A stretch of 45,253 nt of DNA from the NCBI GenBank assembly GCA_001819435.1, contig MHMT01000012.1, positions 1-45,253 of the forward strand, given 5' to 3'. The position numbers and the translations under genes are program-made. The DNA comes from Candidatus Portnoybacteria bacterium RBG_13_40_8 (GTDB taxonomy: Bacteria > Patescibacteriota > Minisyncoccia > RBG-13-40-8-A). Each line of letters starts with the position of its first letter. The first letter of the stretch is position 1. This document shows positions 35,406 to 44,910 of this stretch, piece by piece. Below the pieces are notes generated by a model. That model was given only the letters and a program-made list of their open reading frames with translations. It was not told the DNA's origin and ran no database searches.

Positions 35406-38287
35406 ACATTTCTGAAGTAGAGAAAAAAATATTGGAATTTTGGCAAAAGAACAAAGTATTCAAAAAATCCTTAGAAAAAAAATCACCCAAGGGTGATTTT
35501 GTATTTTATGAAGGGCCACCAACTGCGAATGGTAAGCCAGGTATTCATCATGTCTTGGCTCGGATCTTTAAAGATTTAATTCCTCGATACAAAACAATGC
35601 AAGGTTTTTATGTTGAACGAAAGGCAGGCTGGGATACTCACGGATTGCCCGTGGAGCTAGAAGTCGAAAAAGAACTGGGCCTTAAAAGCAAAAAAGAAAT
35701 TGAAGATTACGGCATTGATAAATTTAATAAAAAATGCAAAGAAAGTGTTTGGAAATATAAAGAAGAATGGGAAAAAATGACTGAAAGAATTGGTTTTTGG
35801 ATTGATATGGAACACCCTTATATTACATATGAAAATAGTTATATAGAGTCTTTGTGGTGGATTATAAAACAAGCGCATGAAAGAGGATTATTGTATAAGG
35901 GACACAAGGTGGTTCCGCAGTGTCCTCGTTGCGGGACGGGATTATCTTCGCATGAAGTTGCTCAAGGATATAAAAATATCGAGGAAGATTCGGTTTATGT
36001 GAAGCTTAAATTGAAAACGAAGCAAAAGATAAAGAATTTAGATATTGATGATAATACATATATTTTAGCTTGGACCACGACCCCTTGGACTCTACCTGGA
36101 AATATAGCATTAGCCGTTGGTGAAAATATTGATTATGTGGTTTTATCATATACGGAGTCCGTTAAAGATCGAACTTATGATATCGATGAAGGGGTTACTC
36201 GGGAAGTAAAATACATTATTTCAGAGGATTATTTACGCAATAATGAAGACTTACTTAAGACCGTTGTTGATAATGAAGAATTGCAAAAAATTAAAACAAT
36301 GTATTCCTTGAGATCCAACATATCCTCAGATAAGCTATATAGAATTAAAGGTAAAGATTTAATCGGCTTAAAGTATGAACCACTTTTCAAAGATATTATT
36401 AAAAAAAGCGACTTAAACTTTGACAACGCTTTTAAGATTTATGCTGCAGACTTTATTTCAACCGAAGACGGGACTGGAGTTGTGCATACTGCCGTAATGT
36501 ACGGCGTAGAAGATTATGATCTGGGAGAAAAAATAGGACTACCAAAGGTTCATACCGTAGATTTATATGGCAATTTTAATGATTTGGTTCCGCAGTGGAA
36601 AGGTAGATTTGTAAAAGATGTTGAAAAAGAAATTATTGATTATTTAAATGCAGAGGGTTATTTATATAAAACAGAAAAATATGCGCATGATTACCCTTTT
36701 TGCTGGCGTTGTGATTCGCCATTATTATATTACGCCAAGGATTCATGGTATTTCAAAGTTAGCGAACTAAAAAATGATTTAATAAAAAATAATTCAAAAA
36801 TTAATTGGATTCCCGAACATATAAAAGAAGGAAGATTTGGAGAATGGTTAAGAGAAATTAAAGATTGGGCAATTTCTCGAGAACGTTATTGGGGGACGCC
36901 AATTCCTGTTTGGGTATGCAATAAATGTAAAGGAATGAAAGTTATTGGTTCACGACAAGAATTGGGTGTTGATGAAAAATTTGATTTGCATCGTCCTTAT
37001 ATTGATGAAATTAAATTGAAATGCAAATGTGGCGGAGAAATGAAAAGAATTCCCGAGGTAATGGATTGTTGGTTTGATTCGGGGGCAATGCCATTTGCCC
37101 AATTTCATTACCCGTTTGAAAATAAAGAGTTAATTGATAAAGACAAACAATATCCGGCTGATTTTATTTCCGAAGCCATTGACCAAACACGAGGATGGTT
37201 TTATACATTATTGGCCGTTTCTACTTTATTAGACAAAGGAACATCTTATAAAAACGTGATTTGTCTTGGCCATATTTTAGATAAAAATGGTCAAAAAATG
37301 TCCAAACATATTGGAAATATTATTGACCCATGGGAAATGATCGAAAAATACGGCGCAGATGTTGTACGATGGCATCTATATACCATGAATCAGCCAGGAG
37401 AGACAAAAAGATTTGACGAGCAGGCATTAAAAGAATCGGGGAAGATGTTTATTACCCTATTGAATGTATTAACTTTTTACAAAATGTTCGCCAAAGAAAA
37501 GGTTGAAGACTTAAAAGAAAAAGACCTAGTTAATGTTTTAGATAAGTGGGTGAATTCGAAATTAAACTTATTAATTAAAAACACTACCGAAAAATTGGAT
37601 AAATATGATATTACTGGTGCCGCAAGAGAATTAGAAGAATTTATTAATGATCTATCTGTGTGGTATGTGAGGAGGTCTAGAGAACGATTTAAAACTGGCG
37701 ATGAAAAAGCTGTTAAAAGTTTAAGGCGAGTGATTTTTAATTTAATTAGACTACTTGCTCCTTTTATTCCATTTATTACAGAACACATTTATCAAGAACT
37801 TGGTGGTCGTTTAGAATCCATCCATCTGGAAGACTGGCCAGATGCAAAGGGTAAGTTTGTTGATAAAAAATTGGAAGAAAAAATGAAGCAAGTAAGAAAT
37901 ATTTGCAGTTTAGCTTTGCAGAAAAGAATGGAAGCCGGGATTCCGATAAGGCAACCGATATCGAGAACAGCCATGAGTTATGATTTAGAAGATGAATTTG
38001 AACAACTATACAAAGATGAATTAAATGTTAAAGAAGTAGTTAAAGGAGAAGGTTTAAGTCATGATACGATTATCACCGACGAGTTGAGAGAAGAAGGGAT
38101 TGTTAGGAACTTTGTAAGAAATATTCAGGCGAATAGAAAAAAAATGGGATTAACACCAAAAGATAAAATTCGGGTTTATTATTCCGAAAACAAAGAAGTT
38201 ATTGAAAAACATTCAGACCAAATCAAAAAACAAGTCATTGCCGAAGATATTTTGTTTGGCAATGAATTTAAGATTGAAAAAATTTAA
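35399..38287 (+). CDS. ileS: Isoleucyl-tRNA synthetase
   Basis: 962 aa; EGPPTANGKPGIHHVLARIFKD; AWTTTPWTLPGN; DKNGQKMSKHIGN. Confidence 0.95.
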   Translation: MLNISEVEKKILEFWQKNKVFKKSLEKKSPKGDFVFYEGPPTANGKPGIHHVLARIFKDLIPRYKTMQGFYVERKAGWDTHGLPVELEVEKELGLKSKKEIEDYGIDKFNKKCKESVWKYKEEWEKMTERIGFWIDMEHPYITYENSYIESLWWIIKQAHERGLLYKGHKVVPQCPRCGTGLSSHEVAQGYKNIEEDSVYVKLKLKTKQKIKNLDIDDNTYILAWTTTPWTLPGNIALAVGENIDYVVLSYTESVKDRTYDIDEGVTREVKYIISEDYLRNNEDLLKTVVDNEELQKIKTMYSLRSNISSDKLYRIKGKDLIGLKYEPLFKDIIKKSDLNFDNAFKIYAADFISTEDGTGVVHTAVMYGVEDYDLGEKIGLPKVHTVDLYGNFNDLVPQWKGRFVKDVEKEIIDYLNAEGYLYKTEKYAHDYPFCWRCDSPLLYYAKDSWYFKVSELKNDLIKNNSKINWIPEHIKEGRFGEWLREIKDWAISRERYWGTPIPVWVCNKCKGMKVIGSRQELGVDEKFDLHRPYIDEIKLKCKCGGEMKRIPEVMDCWFDSGAMPFAQFHYPFENKELIDKDKQYPADFISEAIDQTRGWFYTLLAVSTLLDKGTSYKNVICLGHILDKNGQKMSKHIGNIIDPWEMIEKYGADVVRWHLYTMNQPGETKRFDEQALKESGKMFITLLNVLTFYKMFAKEKVEDLKEKDLVNVLDKWVNSKLNLLIKNTTEKLDKYDITGAARELEEFINDLSVWYVRRSRERFKTGDEKAVKSLRRVIFNLIRLLAPFIPFITEHIYQELGGRLESIHLEDWPDAKGKFVDKKLEEKMKQVRNICSLALQKRMEAGIPIRQPISRTAMSYDLEDEFEQLYKDELNVKEVVKGEGLSHDTIITDELREEGIVRNFVRNIQANRKKMGLTPKDKIRVYYSENKEVIEKHSDQIKKQVIAEDILFGNEFKIEKI

Positions 38288-38329
38288 AATTGTCAGTCCA
38301 AGACTGATCCGCCTCGGGCGGAAAAAATC

Positions 38330-38803
38330 ATGATTAAAACCGAAGCGATTATTTTAAAATCAGCCGACTCCAACGAGGTGGACCGGCTTTTGACCATTTA
38401 TAGCGAAAAAATGGGGAAAATTAATATTTTTGCCAAAGGGGTAAAGAAACCAGAAAGCAAGTTACGTTACTCAATTGAACCGATTTCTTGGGTGCAGATG
38501 ATTTTGGTTGAGGGCAAGAATAGTCTAATTTTAAAAGACACAGTTATAAAGGATCAACTTTTAAACATTAAAAAAGATTTGGGGAAAATAAAAATTGCTA
38601 AAAAAATAACAGATTTGATTGATGAAGCAATCGCTGGGCAGGAAAAAGATGATGATGTTTGGCGCTTGATTTTAATGACACTTAAGGCTCTTAATGAAGA
38701 TAAAATTTCTTTTAAATCAGCAGTAGTTGATTTTCAGAATAATTTAATAAAAATCCTTGGCTATGACCCTGAAGCAGTAAGGGAATTAAAAGATATCTAT
38801 TAA
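38330..38803 (+). CDS. recO: DNA repair protein RecO (short form)
   Basis: KTEAIILKSADSNEVDRLLTIYSEKMGKINIFAKGVKKPESKL. Confidence 0.85.
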   Translation: MIKTEAIILKSADSNEVDRLLTIYSEKMGKINIFAKGVKKPESKLRYSIEPISWVQMILVEGKNSLILKDTVIKDQLLNIKKDLGKIKIAKKITDLIDEAIAGQEKDDDVWRLILMTLKALNEDKISFKSAVVDFQNNLIKILGYDPEAVRELKDIY

Positions 38804-38808
38804 AATGA

Positions 38809-38814
38809 TATAAT
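38809..38814 (+). promoter_or_regulatory. -10-like TATAAT, 7 nt before ATG
   Basis: gatataatataaattATG. Confidence 0.45.
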
Positions 38815-38821
38815 ATAAATT

Positions 38822-40663
38822 ATGGAAGGAGATTTTCAGATTAAACAAATAGAACCGCAACAAATTCCCGAGCAAGAGCCTGAACTTAAGAAAAAAAGAG
38901 GAGGGTTAGTTTCTTTATTTCATCGTAAAAATCTTCCCAGGACAGTATTTTCTATAATTTTTATTCTCCTTTTAATAGCTATAGGGGCAATTATTTGGGG
39001 TCAAATCAAGTTTAGTAAAAATAATATTCAAATTAATGTTAAAACTCCTCAAGACATCGCTTCAGGGAAAGAGTTTACCTTAACGGTTGAATATATAAAC
39101 GATAATCGAGTCAATTTGAATGATGCTTTTTTAATTATCGATTATCCGTCGGGAGTTTTTTCTATCGAGGGAGAGGAATTACCCCGAGAGCAAAGGAATT
39201 TGCAGATAATTCGTAAAAAATCAAGTGGCCGAGAAGATTTTAAAGTAAGATTCGTGGGAGATAAAGGCGAATTTAAAAACGTAAATGTCAGATTGGAATA
39301 CAGGCCACAAAATATTAGTTCTCGTTTTGAGAATTCTGTATCTGCTCGAATAGAAATCAACTCGGTTTTAATTGCTATAAAAATTGACGGTCCCGATAAC
39401 GTGATGTCGGGACAAGAAGCCGGATATTTAATTGAATATGAGAATAAGACAAACCGGGAAATTTCTGATTTAAGAATAGAGATAGACTATAATGAAGATT
39501 TTAAGATTAAAGAAACTAATCCAGAACCGGTAAAGGGAAGTAAAAATATTTGGCAAGTCAGTACTTTGAAAGCCGGAGAGAAGAGGGCAATTAATTTGAC
39601 TGGAATCTTAGAGGGCAACGAAGGTGAGGACAAGATTGTAAGAGCAACCATAGGCTGGGTTGAGAACGAACAGTTTCTTCTATATAGTCGTTCGGAGTAC
39701 AATACAAAGATTGCGGCATCACCTCTGCTGCTTTTTGCAGAATTGGAGGGCATTGACGAAGAAGGATGCAATATTAATTCTGGTGATCATTTGACTTATA
39801 AAATTAGCTTTAAAAATAATACCGATGTAGCCTTTAAAGAATTAATTTTAAAAACATTTCTAGAAGATAGTGTTTTTGATTTCAGAAAAGTTAATTTAGG
39901 GGGAGTAGGATTTTTTGACAGTCGGCAAAGTACCATTACTTGGGCCGGTGGCGAGGTTCCTATGTTGGATTTATTGGAACCGGGAAATTCAGGTGAAGTA
40001 AAATTCACGGTAGACCTAAAAAAGCCGATTCCAATGAGTGGTTACAATGCCAAGAATTTCCAAGCTAAAATAATAAGCGAGATAGGAACATTAACTGTTC
40101 CGGCTAAATTTGCTATTTCGGAATTAAAAATCGCCAAAGAGTTAAGCTGCAAAATCAATACTGACCTTAATGTAAAATCCAAAGCTTTTTATTATGACCC
40201 GTTACCGAGTATTCTGAACAAAGGACCACTGCCGCCAAAAGTTGATGAAGAGACCACCTACGCTATTCATTGGGAAATTACCAACAGTACCAATGATGTT
40301 GAAAGCGTAAGGGTATCCTCGGTATTGCCCCAGGGTATAACCTGGCTTAATTATTACATTAACAAAGTTTCCAATAGTCAAATTTATTATAATGAAAGAA
40401 CCAAAGAAGTAACTCTGGAGATTCCAAAAATTCCGGCAGGCGTTGGTTATACCTTGCCCGTTTACGAGTTTATTTTCCAGATAAGCCTTACTCCATCAAT
40501 AAATCAGATTGGACAAGCACCGCTTTTAATTAATGATACTATTATTGAAGGAAGAGATACCTTTACTAATATTAATTTGAGAGAGGAAAGCTCAGATATT
40601 AGTACCACCATTCCAGACGATCCAAAAGCAGCCTATATTTATGGTCGGGTAGTCGCTAAATAA
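38822..40663 (+). CDS. Membrane-anchored protein with beta-rich DUF11/Ig-like extracytoplasmic repeats
   Basis: 613 aa; single N-terminal TM; repeated SGQEAGYLIEYENKTNREISDLRIEIDY-like units. Confidence 0.65.
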   Translation: MEGDFQIKQIEPQQIPEQEPELKKKRGGLVSLFHRKNLPRTVFSIIFILLLIAIGAIIWGQIKFSKNNIQINVKTPQDIASGKEFTLTVEYINDNRVNLNDAFLIIDYPSGVFSIEGEELPREQRNLQIIRKKSSGREDFKVRFVGDKGEFKNVNVRLEYRPQNISSRFENSVSARIEINSVLIAIKIDGPDNVMSGQEAGYLIEYENKTNREISDLRIEIDYNEDFKIKETNPEPVKGSKNIWQVSTLKAGEKRAINLTGILEGNEGEDKIVRATIGWVENEQFLLYSRSEYNTKIAASPLLLFAELEGIDEEGCNINSGDHLTYKISFKNNTDVAFKELILKTFLEDSVFDFRKVNLGGVGFFDSRQSTITWAGGEVPMLDLLEPGNSGEVKFTVDLKKPIPMSGYNAKNFQAKIISEIGTLTVPAKFAISELKIAKELSCKINTDLNVKSKAFYYDPLPSILNKGPLPPKVDEETTYAIHWEITNSTNDVESVRVSSVLPQGITWLNYYINKVSNSQIYYNERTKEVTLEIPKIPAGVGYTLPVYEFIFQISLTPSINQIGQAPLLINDTIIEGRDTFTNINLREESSDISTTIPDDPKAAYIYGRVVAK

Positions 40664-40682
40664 AAATTTTATTAAGAATACC

Positions 40683-41987
40683 ATGGAAAATTTAATAGAA
40701 AAGATTGTATCGCTTTGCAAAAGACGGGGGTTCATTTATCCCGGTTCAGATATTTATGGCGGATTAGCCAATACTTTCGATTTTGGTCCATTGGGAGTGG
40801 AATTAGCTAACAATATCAAAAAAAGCTGGTGGAAGAAATTTGTTCAGGACAGAGACGATATGTATGGCTTAGATGGTGGTATTTTAATGAATCCCAAAAT
40901 CTGGGAAGCATCCGGCCATACCGCAGGCTTTATCGATGTCTTGGTAGAATGTAAAAAATGCCATAAAAGATTCAGGGCCGATCAAATAGATTCTAAAAAA
41001 TGTCCCGAATGCGGAGGAGAGCTTACCGAGCCGAAAAAGTTTGTCCCGATGTTTAAAACATTTATCGGGCCAGTGGAAGATTCTTCTTCGGTGGCGTATT
41101 TAAGACCGGAAACCGCTCAAGCAATTTTTGTAAATTTTAAAAACATAATCGACAGTTTTCATCCGGAAATTCCTTTCGGTATTGCCCAAATGGGAAAAGC
41201 CTTTAGAAACGAGATTACTTTAGGTAATTTTATATTTAGAAAATTGGAATTTGAACAAATGGAAATAGAGTATTTTATTCAAGGAAAAGATTGGGAAAAA
41301 TATTTTGAACTATGGAAAAAAGAAATGGAGGGATGGTTTTTGGGTTTGGGCATAAAAAAGAAAAGTGTCCGTTGGCGCGAACATAAAAAAGACGAACTCT
41401 CTCATTATTCCAAGCATACCGAAGATTTGGAATATAATTTCCCATTCGGCGGTTTTAAGGAGCTTTATGGTTTGGCTTATCGGACCGATTATGACCTGAA
41501 AAATCATTCCGATAAAAGTGGTAAAGATTTAAGATATATTGATTTAAAAACCAATGAGAGATTCTTCCCTTATGTAATTGAGCCATCCTTTGGTTTAGAA
41601 AGAACAATGTTGGCGGTTTTATCTGAGGCTTATGATGAAGAAGAAATAAAGGGAATAAAAAGAGTAGTCTTGAAATTTAAGCCCAGTTTAGCACCGATTA
41701 AAGTGGCAGTATTCCCGCTTTTAGCCAACAAACCAGATTTAATTAAAAAGGCCAGACAGGTTTACGAAATTATAAGACCGTATTTCTTGGCGATATGGGA
41801 CGACAGAGGGAATATCGGAAAAAGATATTATGCGCAAGACGAAGCCGGAACGCCATTTTGCGTAACAATTGATTTCGATACATTGGAAAAAGACGATGTT
41901 ACGGTGAGATATAGAGATTCAATGAAACAGGAAAGAGTGAAAATCGATGAATTGACGGATTATTTGAAGGAAAAATTAAATGAATAA
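40683..41987 (+). CDS. glyS: Glycyl-tRNA synthetase (single-chain, archaeal/eukaryote-type)
   Basis: 434 aa; RRGFIYPGSDIYGGLANTFDFGPLGVELANNIK; RPETAQAIFVNFKN. Confidence 0.93.
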   Translation: MENLIEKIVSLCKRRGFIYPGSDIYGGLANTFDFGPLGVELANNIKKSWWKKFVQDRDDMYGLDGGILMNPKIWEASGHTAGFIDVLVECKKCHKRFRADQIDSKKCPECGGELTEPKKFVPMFKTFIGPVEDSSSVAYLRPETAQAIFVNFKNIIDSFHPEIPFGIAQMGKAFRNEITLGNFIFRKLEFEQMEIEYFIQGKDWEKYFELWKKEMEGWFLGLGIKKKSVRWREHKKDELSHYSKHTEDLEYNFPFGGFKELYGLAYRTDYDLKNHSDKSGKDLRYIDLKTNERFFPYVIEPSFGLERTMLAVLSEAYDEEEIKGIKRVVLKFKPSLAPIKVAVFPLLANKPDLIKKARQVYEIIRPYFLAIWDDRGNIGKRYYAQDEAGTPFCVTIDFDTLEKDDVTVRYRDSMKQERVKIDELTDYLKEKLNE

Positions 41988-43257
41988 ACCGTATCAAAAA
42001 TTTATTTTTAAAAACGGACTAAGATTAGTCACTGTTCCGATGAAAAACACCAAGGCAGTGACTGTTTTAGTTTTGGTCGGCACCGGCTCAAAATACGAAA
42101 CCAAGGAAATCAACGGCATTTCTCATTTCTTGGAGCATATGTTTTTTAAGGGAACCAAAAAGAGATCCAATACCTTGGCTATTGCCGAAGCCTTGGACGG
42201 AGTTGGAGGAGAGTATAATGCTTTTACCGATAAAGAAGTGACTGGTTATTGGGCAAAAGTAGACAGTAAACATTTGGATTTGGCCCTTGATTGGGTTTCA
42301 GACATATTTTTAAATTCAAAATTAGAAGAACAAGAAATAGAAAGAGAAAGAGGAGTAATTATTGAAGAGATAAATATGTATTTGGACGATCCCAGAAGAT
42401 ACATCTGGGATTTATGGGAAAAATTGCTCTATGGGAACCAGCCAGCTGGCTGGTTAATTTCCGGAGAAAAGAAGACAATAAGAAAATTAAAGAGACAACA
42501 TTTTATAAATTATTTAAAAACTCATTATTCTTCTCGAAATACCATAATTGTAATTGCGGGTGGTATTAATAGAATTCAAAATTTGAAATTAAAAATTCAA
42601 AATTCTTTTCAATGGATAAACTTAGTTGAGCCCGGCTCAAAAAAGAGAGTTATTGAGAAACAAAATGAGCCCGGTCTTTTAATCCATTACAAAAAAACCG
42701 ACCAGACCCATCTTCGTTTAGGGTCCAGGGGATACAATATTTTCAATCAAGATAGGTATGTATTAAGTATTTTGGGTGTTATTCTGGGGGGCAGCATGAG
42801 TTCGCGACTTTGGATTGAGATAAGAGAAAGACACGGCTTGGCTTATTATGTAAGAACCGGCATCGAAAGTCATACCGATAGTGGGTGGCTGTGCAGCGGA
42901 GCAGGAGTTAATAATGACAAAGTAGATAAAGTTATTGAAATTATTCTTAGAAATTATAGATTAACCAAAGAACAAAAAATTGGTAAAGAAGAACTAAGAA
43001 AAGCAAAAGATTTTATTAAGGGTCGAACCATTTTGGCTATGGAGGAATCGGATGAACAGGCAGCATTTTATGCTTCTCAAGAACTTTTAGAAAACAAGAT
43101 TTTGACGTTGGAGGAAAAATTTGCTAAGATAGAAGCAGTGACAGCGAATGATATTCAAAGAGTGGCGAGAGATATATTTAAACCAGAAAAACTGAATTTA
43201 GCGCTTATCGGACCATTTAAGGATAAACAAAAGTTTCAGCGCTTGTTGAAACTATAG
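41980..43257 (+). CDS. M16 family zinc peptidase
   Basis: GISHFLEHMFFKGTKKRS (HxxEH), GGEYNAFTDKEVTGYWA. Confidence 0.93.
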   Translation: MNKPYQKFIFKNGLRLVTVPMKNTKAVTVLVLVGTGSKYETKEINGISHFLEHMFFKGTKKRSNTLAIAEALDGVGGEYNAFTDKEVTGYWAKVDSKHLDLALDWVSDIFLNSKLEEQEIERERGVIIEEINMYLDDPRRYIWDLWEKLLYGNQPAGWLISGEKKTIRKLKRQHFINYLKTHYSSRNTIIVIAGGINRIQNLKLKIQNSFQWINLVEPGSKKRVIEKQNEPGLLIHYKKTDQTHLRLGSRGYNIFNQDRYVLSILGVILGGSMSSRLWIEIRERHGLAYYVRTGIESHTDSGWLCSGAGVNNDKVDKVIEIILRNYRLTKEQKIGKEELRKAKDFIKGRTILAMEESDEQAAFYASQELLENKILTLEEKFAKIEAVTANDIQRVARDIFKPEKLNLALIGPFKDKQKFQRLLKL

Positions 43258-43262
43258 GACTT

Positions 43263-44288
43263 ATGGACAAATCAAAATCAATTAATATTTCCTGGAAATC
43301 AATTTTAAAAGTTGTTGCTGTTATTTTGTTTCTGATTTTTCTTTATTTAATCAGGGACGTTATTATAATTTTCATTTTTGCCTTAATTGTTGCTTCGGCT
43401 ATTGCTCCAGCCGTTGATTTGTTGGAGAAGATAAAAATACCCCGAGTTCTCGGAGCAGTGATTTCCTATATAATAATAATCGGGCTTCTGGCATTTTTAA
43501 TTTCTTTAGTTGTGGCGCCGGTTATTAGGGATATAAAAAATTTATCCTCTAATTTGCCGGAATATATTGAGAGCCTGACATTGAAGTTTAAATCTTTTGA
43601 AAAAACTTTTTCGAAATACGAAGGCGCCATAGAACAAATTCAGAAATTTTTTATCCAACTTGGTGAGCGCTTACAATCTTCGGAAAAGGGAATATTTTCT
43701 GGGGTTGTAAATATTTTTGGCGGGATATTTTCTTTCTTTTTGGCCCTGGTCATCTCTTTTTATCTTTCTGTTCAGAAAAAAGGCGTTCAACGAATCCTGG
43801 GTTCAATTAGTCCATTTAATCATCGAGATTACATTCTGGACCTTTGGGAAAGAGCCCAAAAAAAACTTGGTCGTTGGCTTCAGGGACAACTATTTCTGGG
43901 AATAATCGTTGGCGCGTTGGTTTATATTGGATTATATTTTCTTGATATAAAATACGCCCTTTTGTTGGCTATTTTAGCGGGCGTATTAGAAATATTTCCC
44001 TATATCGGTCCGGTGCTTGCCGCAATTCCGGCTGTAATTATAGGATTTTTACAGGCGCCTATTTTAGGTTTTTGGGTTTTAATTTTATATGTAGTGGTTC
44101 AACAGATGGAGAATTATTTAATCGTTCCTCTGGTTATCGGCAGAGTAGTTGGCTTAAATCCTATAATTGTAATAATGGCATTGTTGATTGGTGCTAAATT
44201 GGGTGGGATTTTAGGAATGATTTTAGCCGTTCCTCTGACGGCTGTATTCGCGGAATTTGTAAAAGATCTTGTTAAGAAAAAAGTATAA
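43263..44288 (+). CDS. AI-2E family transporter (UPF0118)
   Basis: 341 aa polytopic; LEIFPYIGPVLAAIPAVIIGFLQ. Confidence 0.9.
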   Translation: MDKSKSINISWKSILKVVAVILFLIFLYLIRDVIIIFIFALIVASAIAPAVDLLEKIKIPRVLGAVISYIIIIGLLAFLISLVVAPVIRDIKNLSSNLPEYIESLTLKFKSFEKTFSKYEGAIEQIQKFFIQLGERLQSSEKGIFSGVVNIFGGIFSFFLALVISFYLSVQKKGVQRILGSISPFNHRDYILDLWERAQKKLGRWLQGQLFLGIIVGALVYIGLYFLDIKYALLLAILAGVLEIFPYIGPVLAAIPAVIIGFLQAPILGFWVLILYVVVQQMENYLIVPLVIGRVVGLNPIIVIMALLIGAKLGGILGMILAVPLTAVFAEFVKDLVKKKV

Positions 44289-44769
44289 TTATACTTATTA
44301 TAATTACTAAAATTTGTGTTATTAGGCCAAAGAAGGTAATTTTACCTTCTTTTTCTTTATTTTTGTAAGTATGGAAAAATTGATGATGTAAATTTATATA
44401 TTTCTCCGAAAAGTTGCCTCCGATAATAACAAAAGAAAAAAGAAAAATATCTGGTAAAATAGCAAAAAAGATTCCCAATAATATAAAAATCAAATCCTTT
44501 AACATAAAAACATTAGATGAGAACCAGAGAGTTAAAAGAACAATTAAAAAACCAATTAAACCGTCGATTAAGATTTTAAATAAATCACAGAAAAGAGCTT
44601 TAAAATCTTTGGTTTTCGAAAAATTTCTTATTCCGTGATTAATATAATCCCAGTGAGGGAGTTTATCAAGAATAAGATGAGTAATTAGTCCCAAGATTAT
44701 AATAAGGCCAAGATTGTGGGTCTTGGCTCCAATGACCGCACCAGCTAAAATGTGAGGGATGAGAACCAT
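44272..44769 (-). CDS. Membrane protein, possible metal-dependent hydrolase-like family
   Basis: 165 aa; MVLIPHILAGAVIGAKTHNLGLIIILGLITHLILDKLPHWDY. Confidence 0.65.
   Translation of the reverse strand: MVLIPHILAGAVIGAKTHNLGLIIILGLITHLILDKLPHWDYINHGIRNFSKTKDFKALFCDLFKILIDGLIGFLIVLLTLWFSSNVFMLKDLIFILLGIFFAILPDIFLFSFVIIGGNFSEKYINLHHQFFHTYKNKEKEGKITFFGLITQILVIIISIIILFS
44330..44357 (+). terminator. Candidate terminator for the AI-2E operon, inside the convergent gene
   Basis: AAGAAGGT-AATTTT-ACCTTCTT followed by TTTCTTT. Confidence 0.5.
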
Positions 44770-44839
44770 ATTATATAAATATTATAATCAAAAATAACTT
44801 AACAATAAAGGTTTTTTTTGTTAAGCTGGAATTGAGATG

Positions 44840-44910
44840 CCCGGTAGTAGATTTTTGACTGCTACCGCGGTAGCAAATAAATTTTAATTAGTCAAAAATT
44901 CACTACTGGG
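44840..44910. repeat. 71-bp nested palindrome abutting the rsmI start codon
   Basis: CCCGGTAGTAGATTTTTGACT / AGTCAAAAATTCACTACTGGG, with inner GCTACCGCGGTAGC (44861-44874). Confidence 0.8.

Noticed and set aside
44861-44874. GCTACCGCGGTAGC as T-box antiterminator (cf. TGGNACCGCG)
   Set aside because: No specifier stem or T-box leader context; rsmI is not a typical T-box target; simple palindrome fits better.
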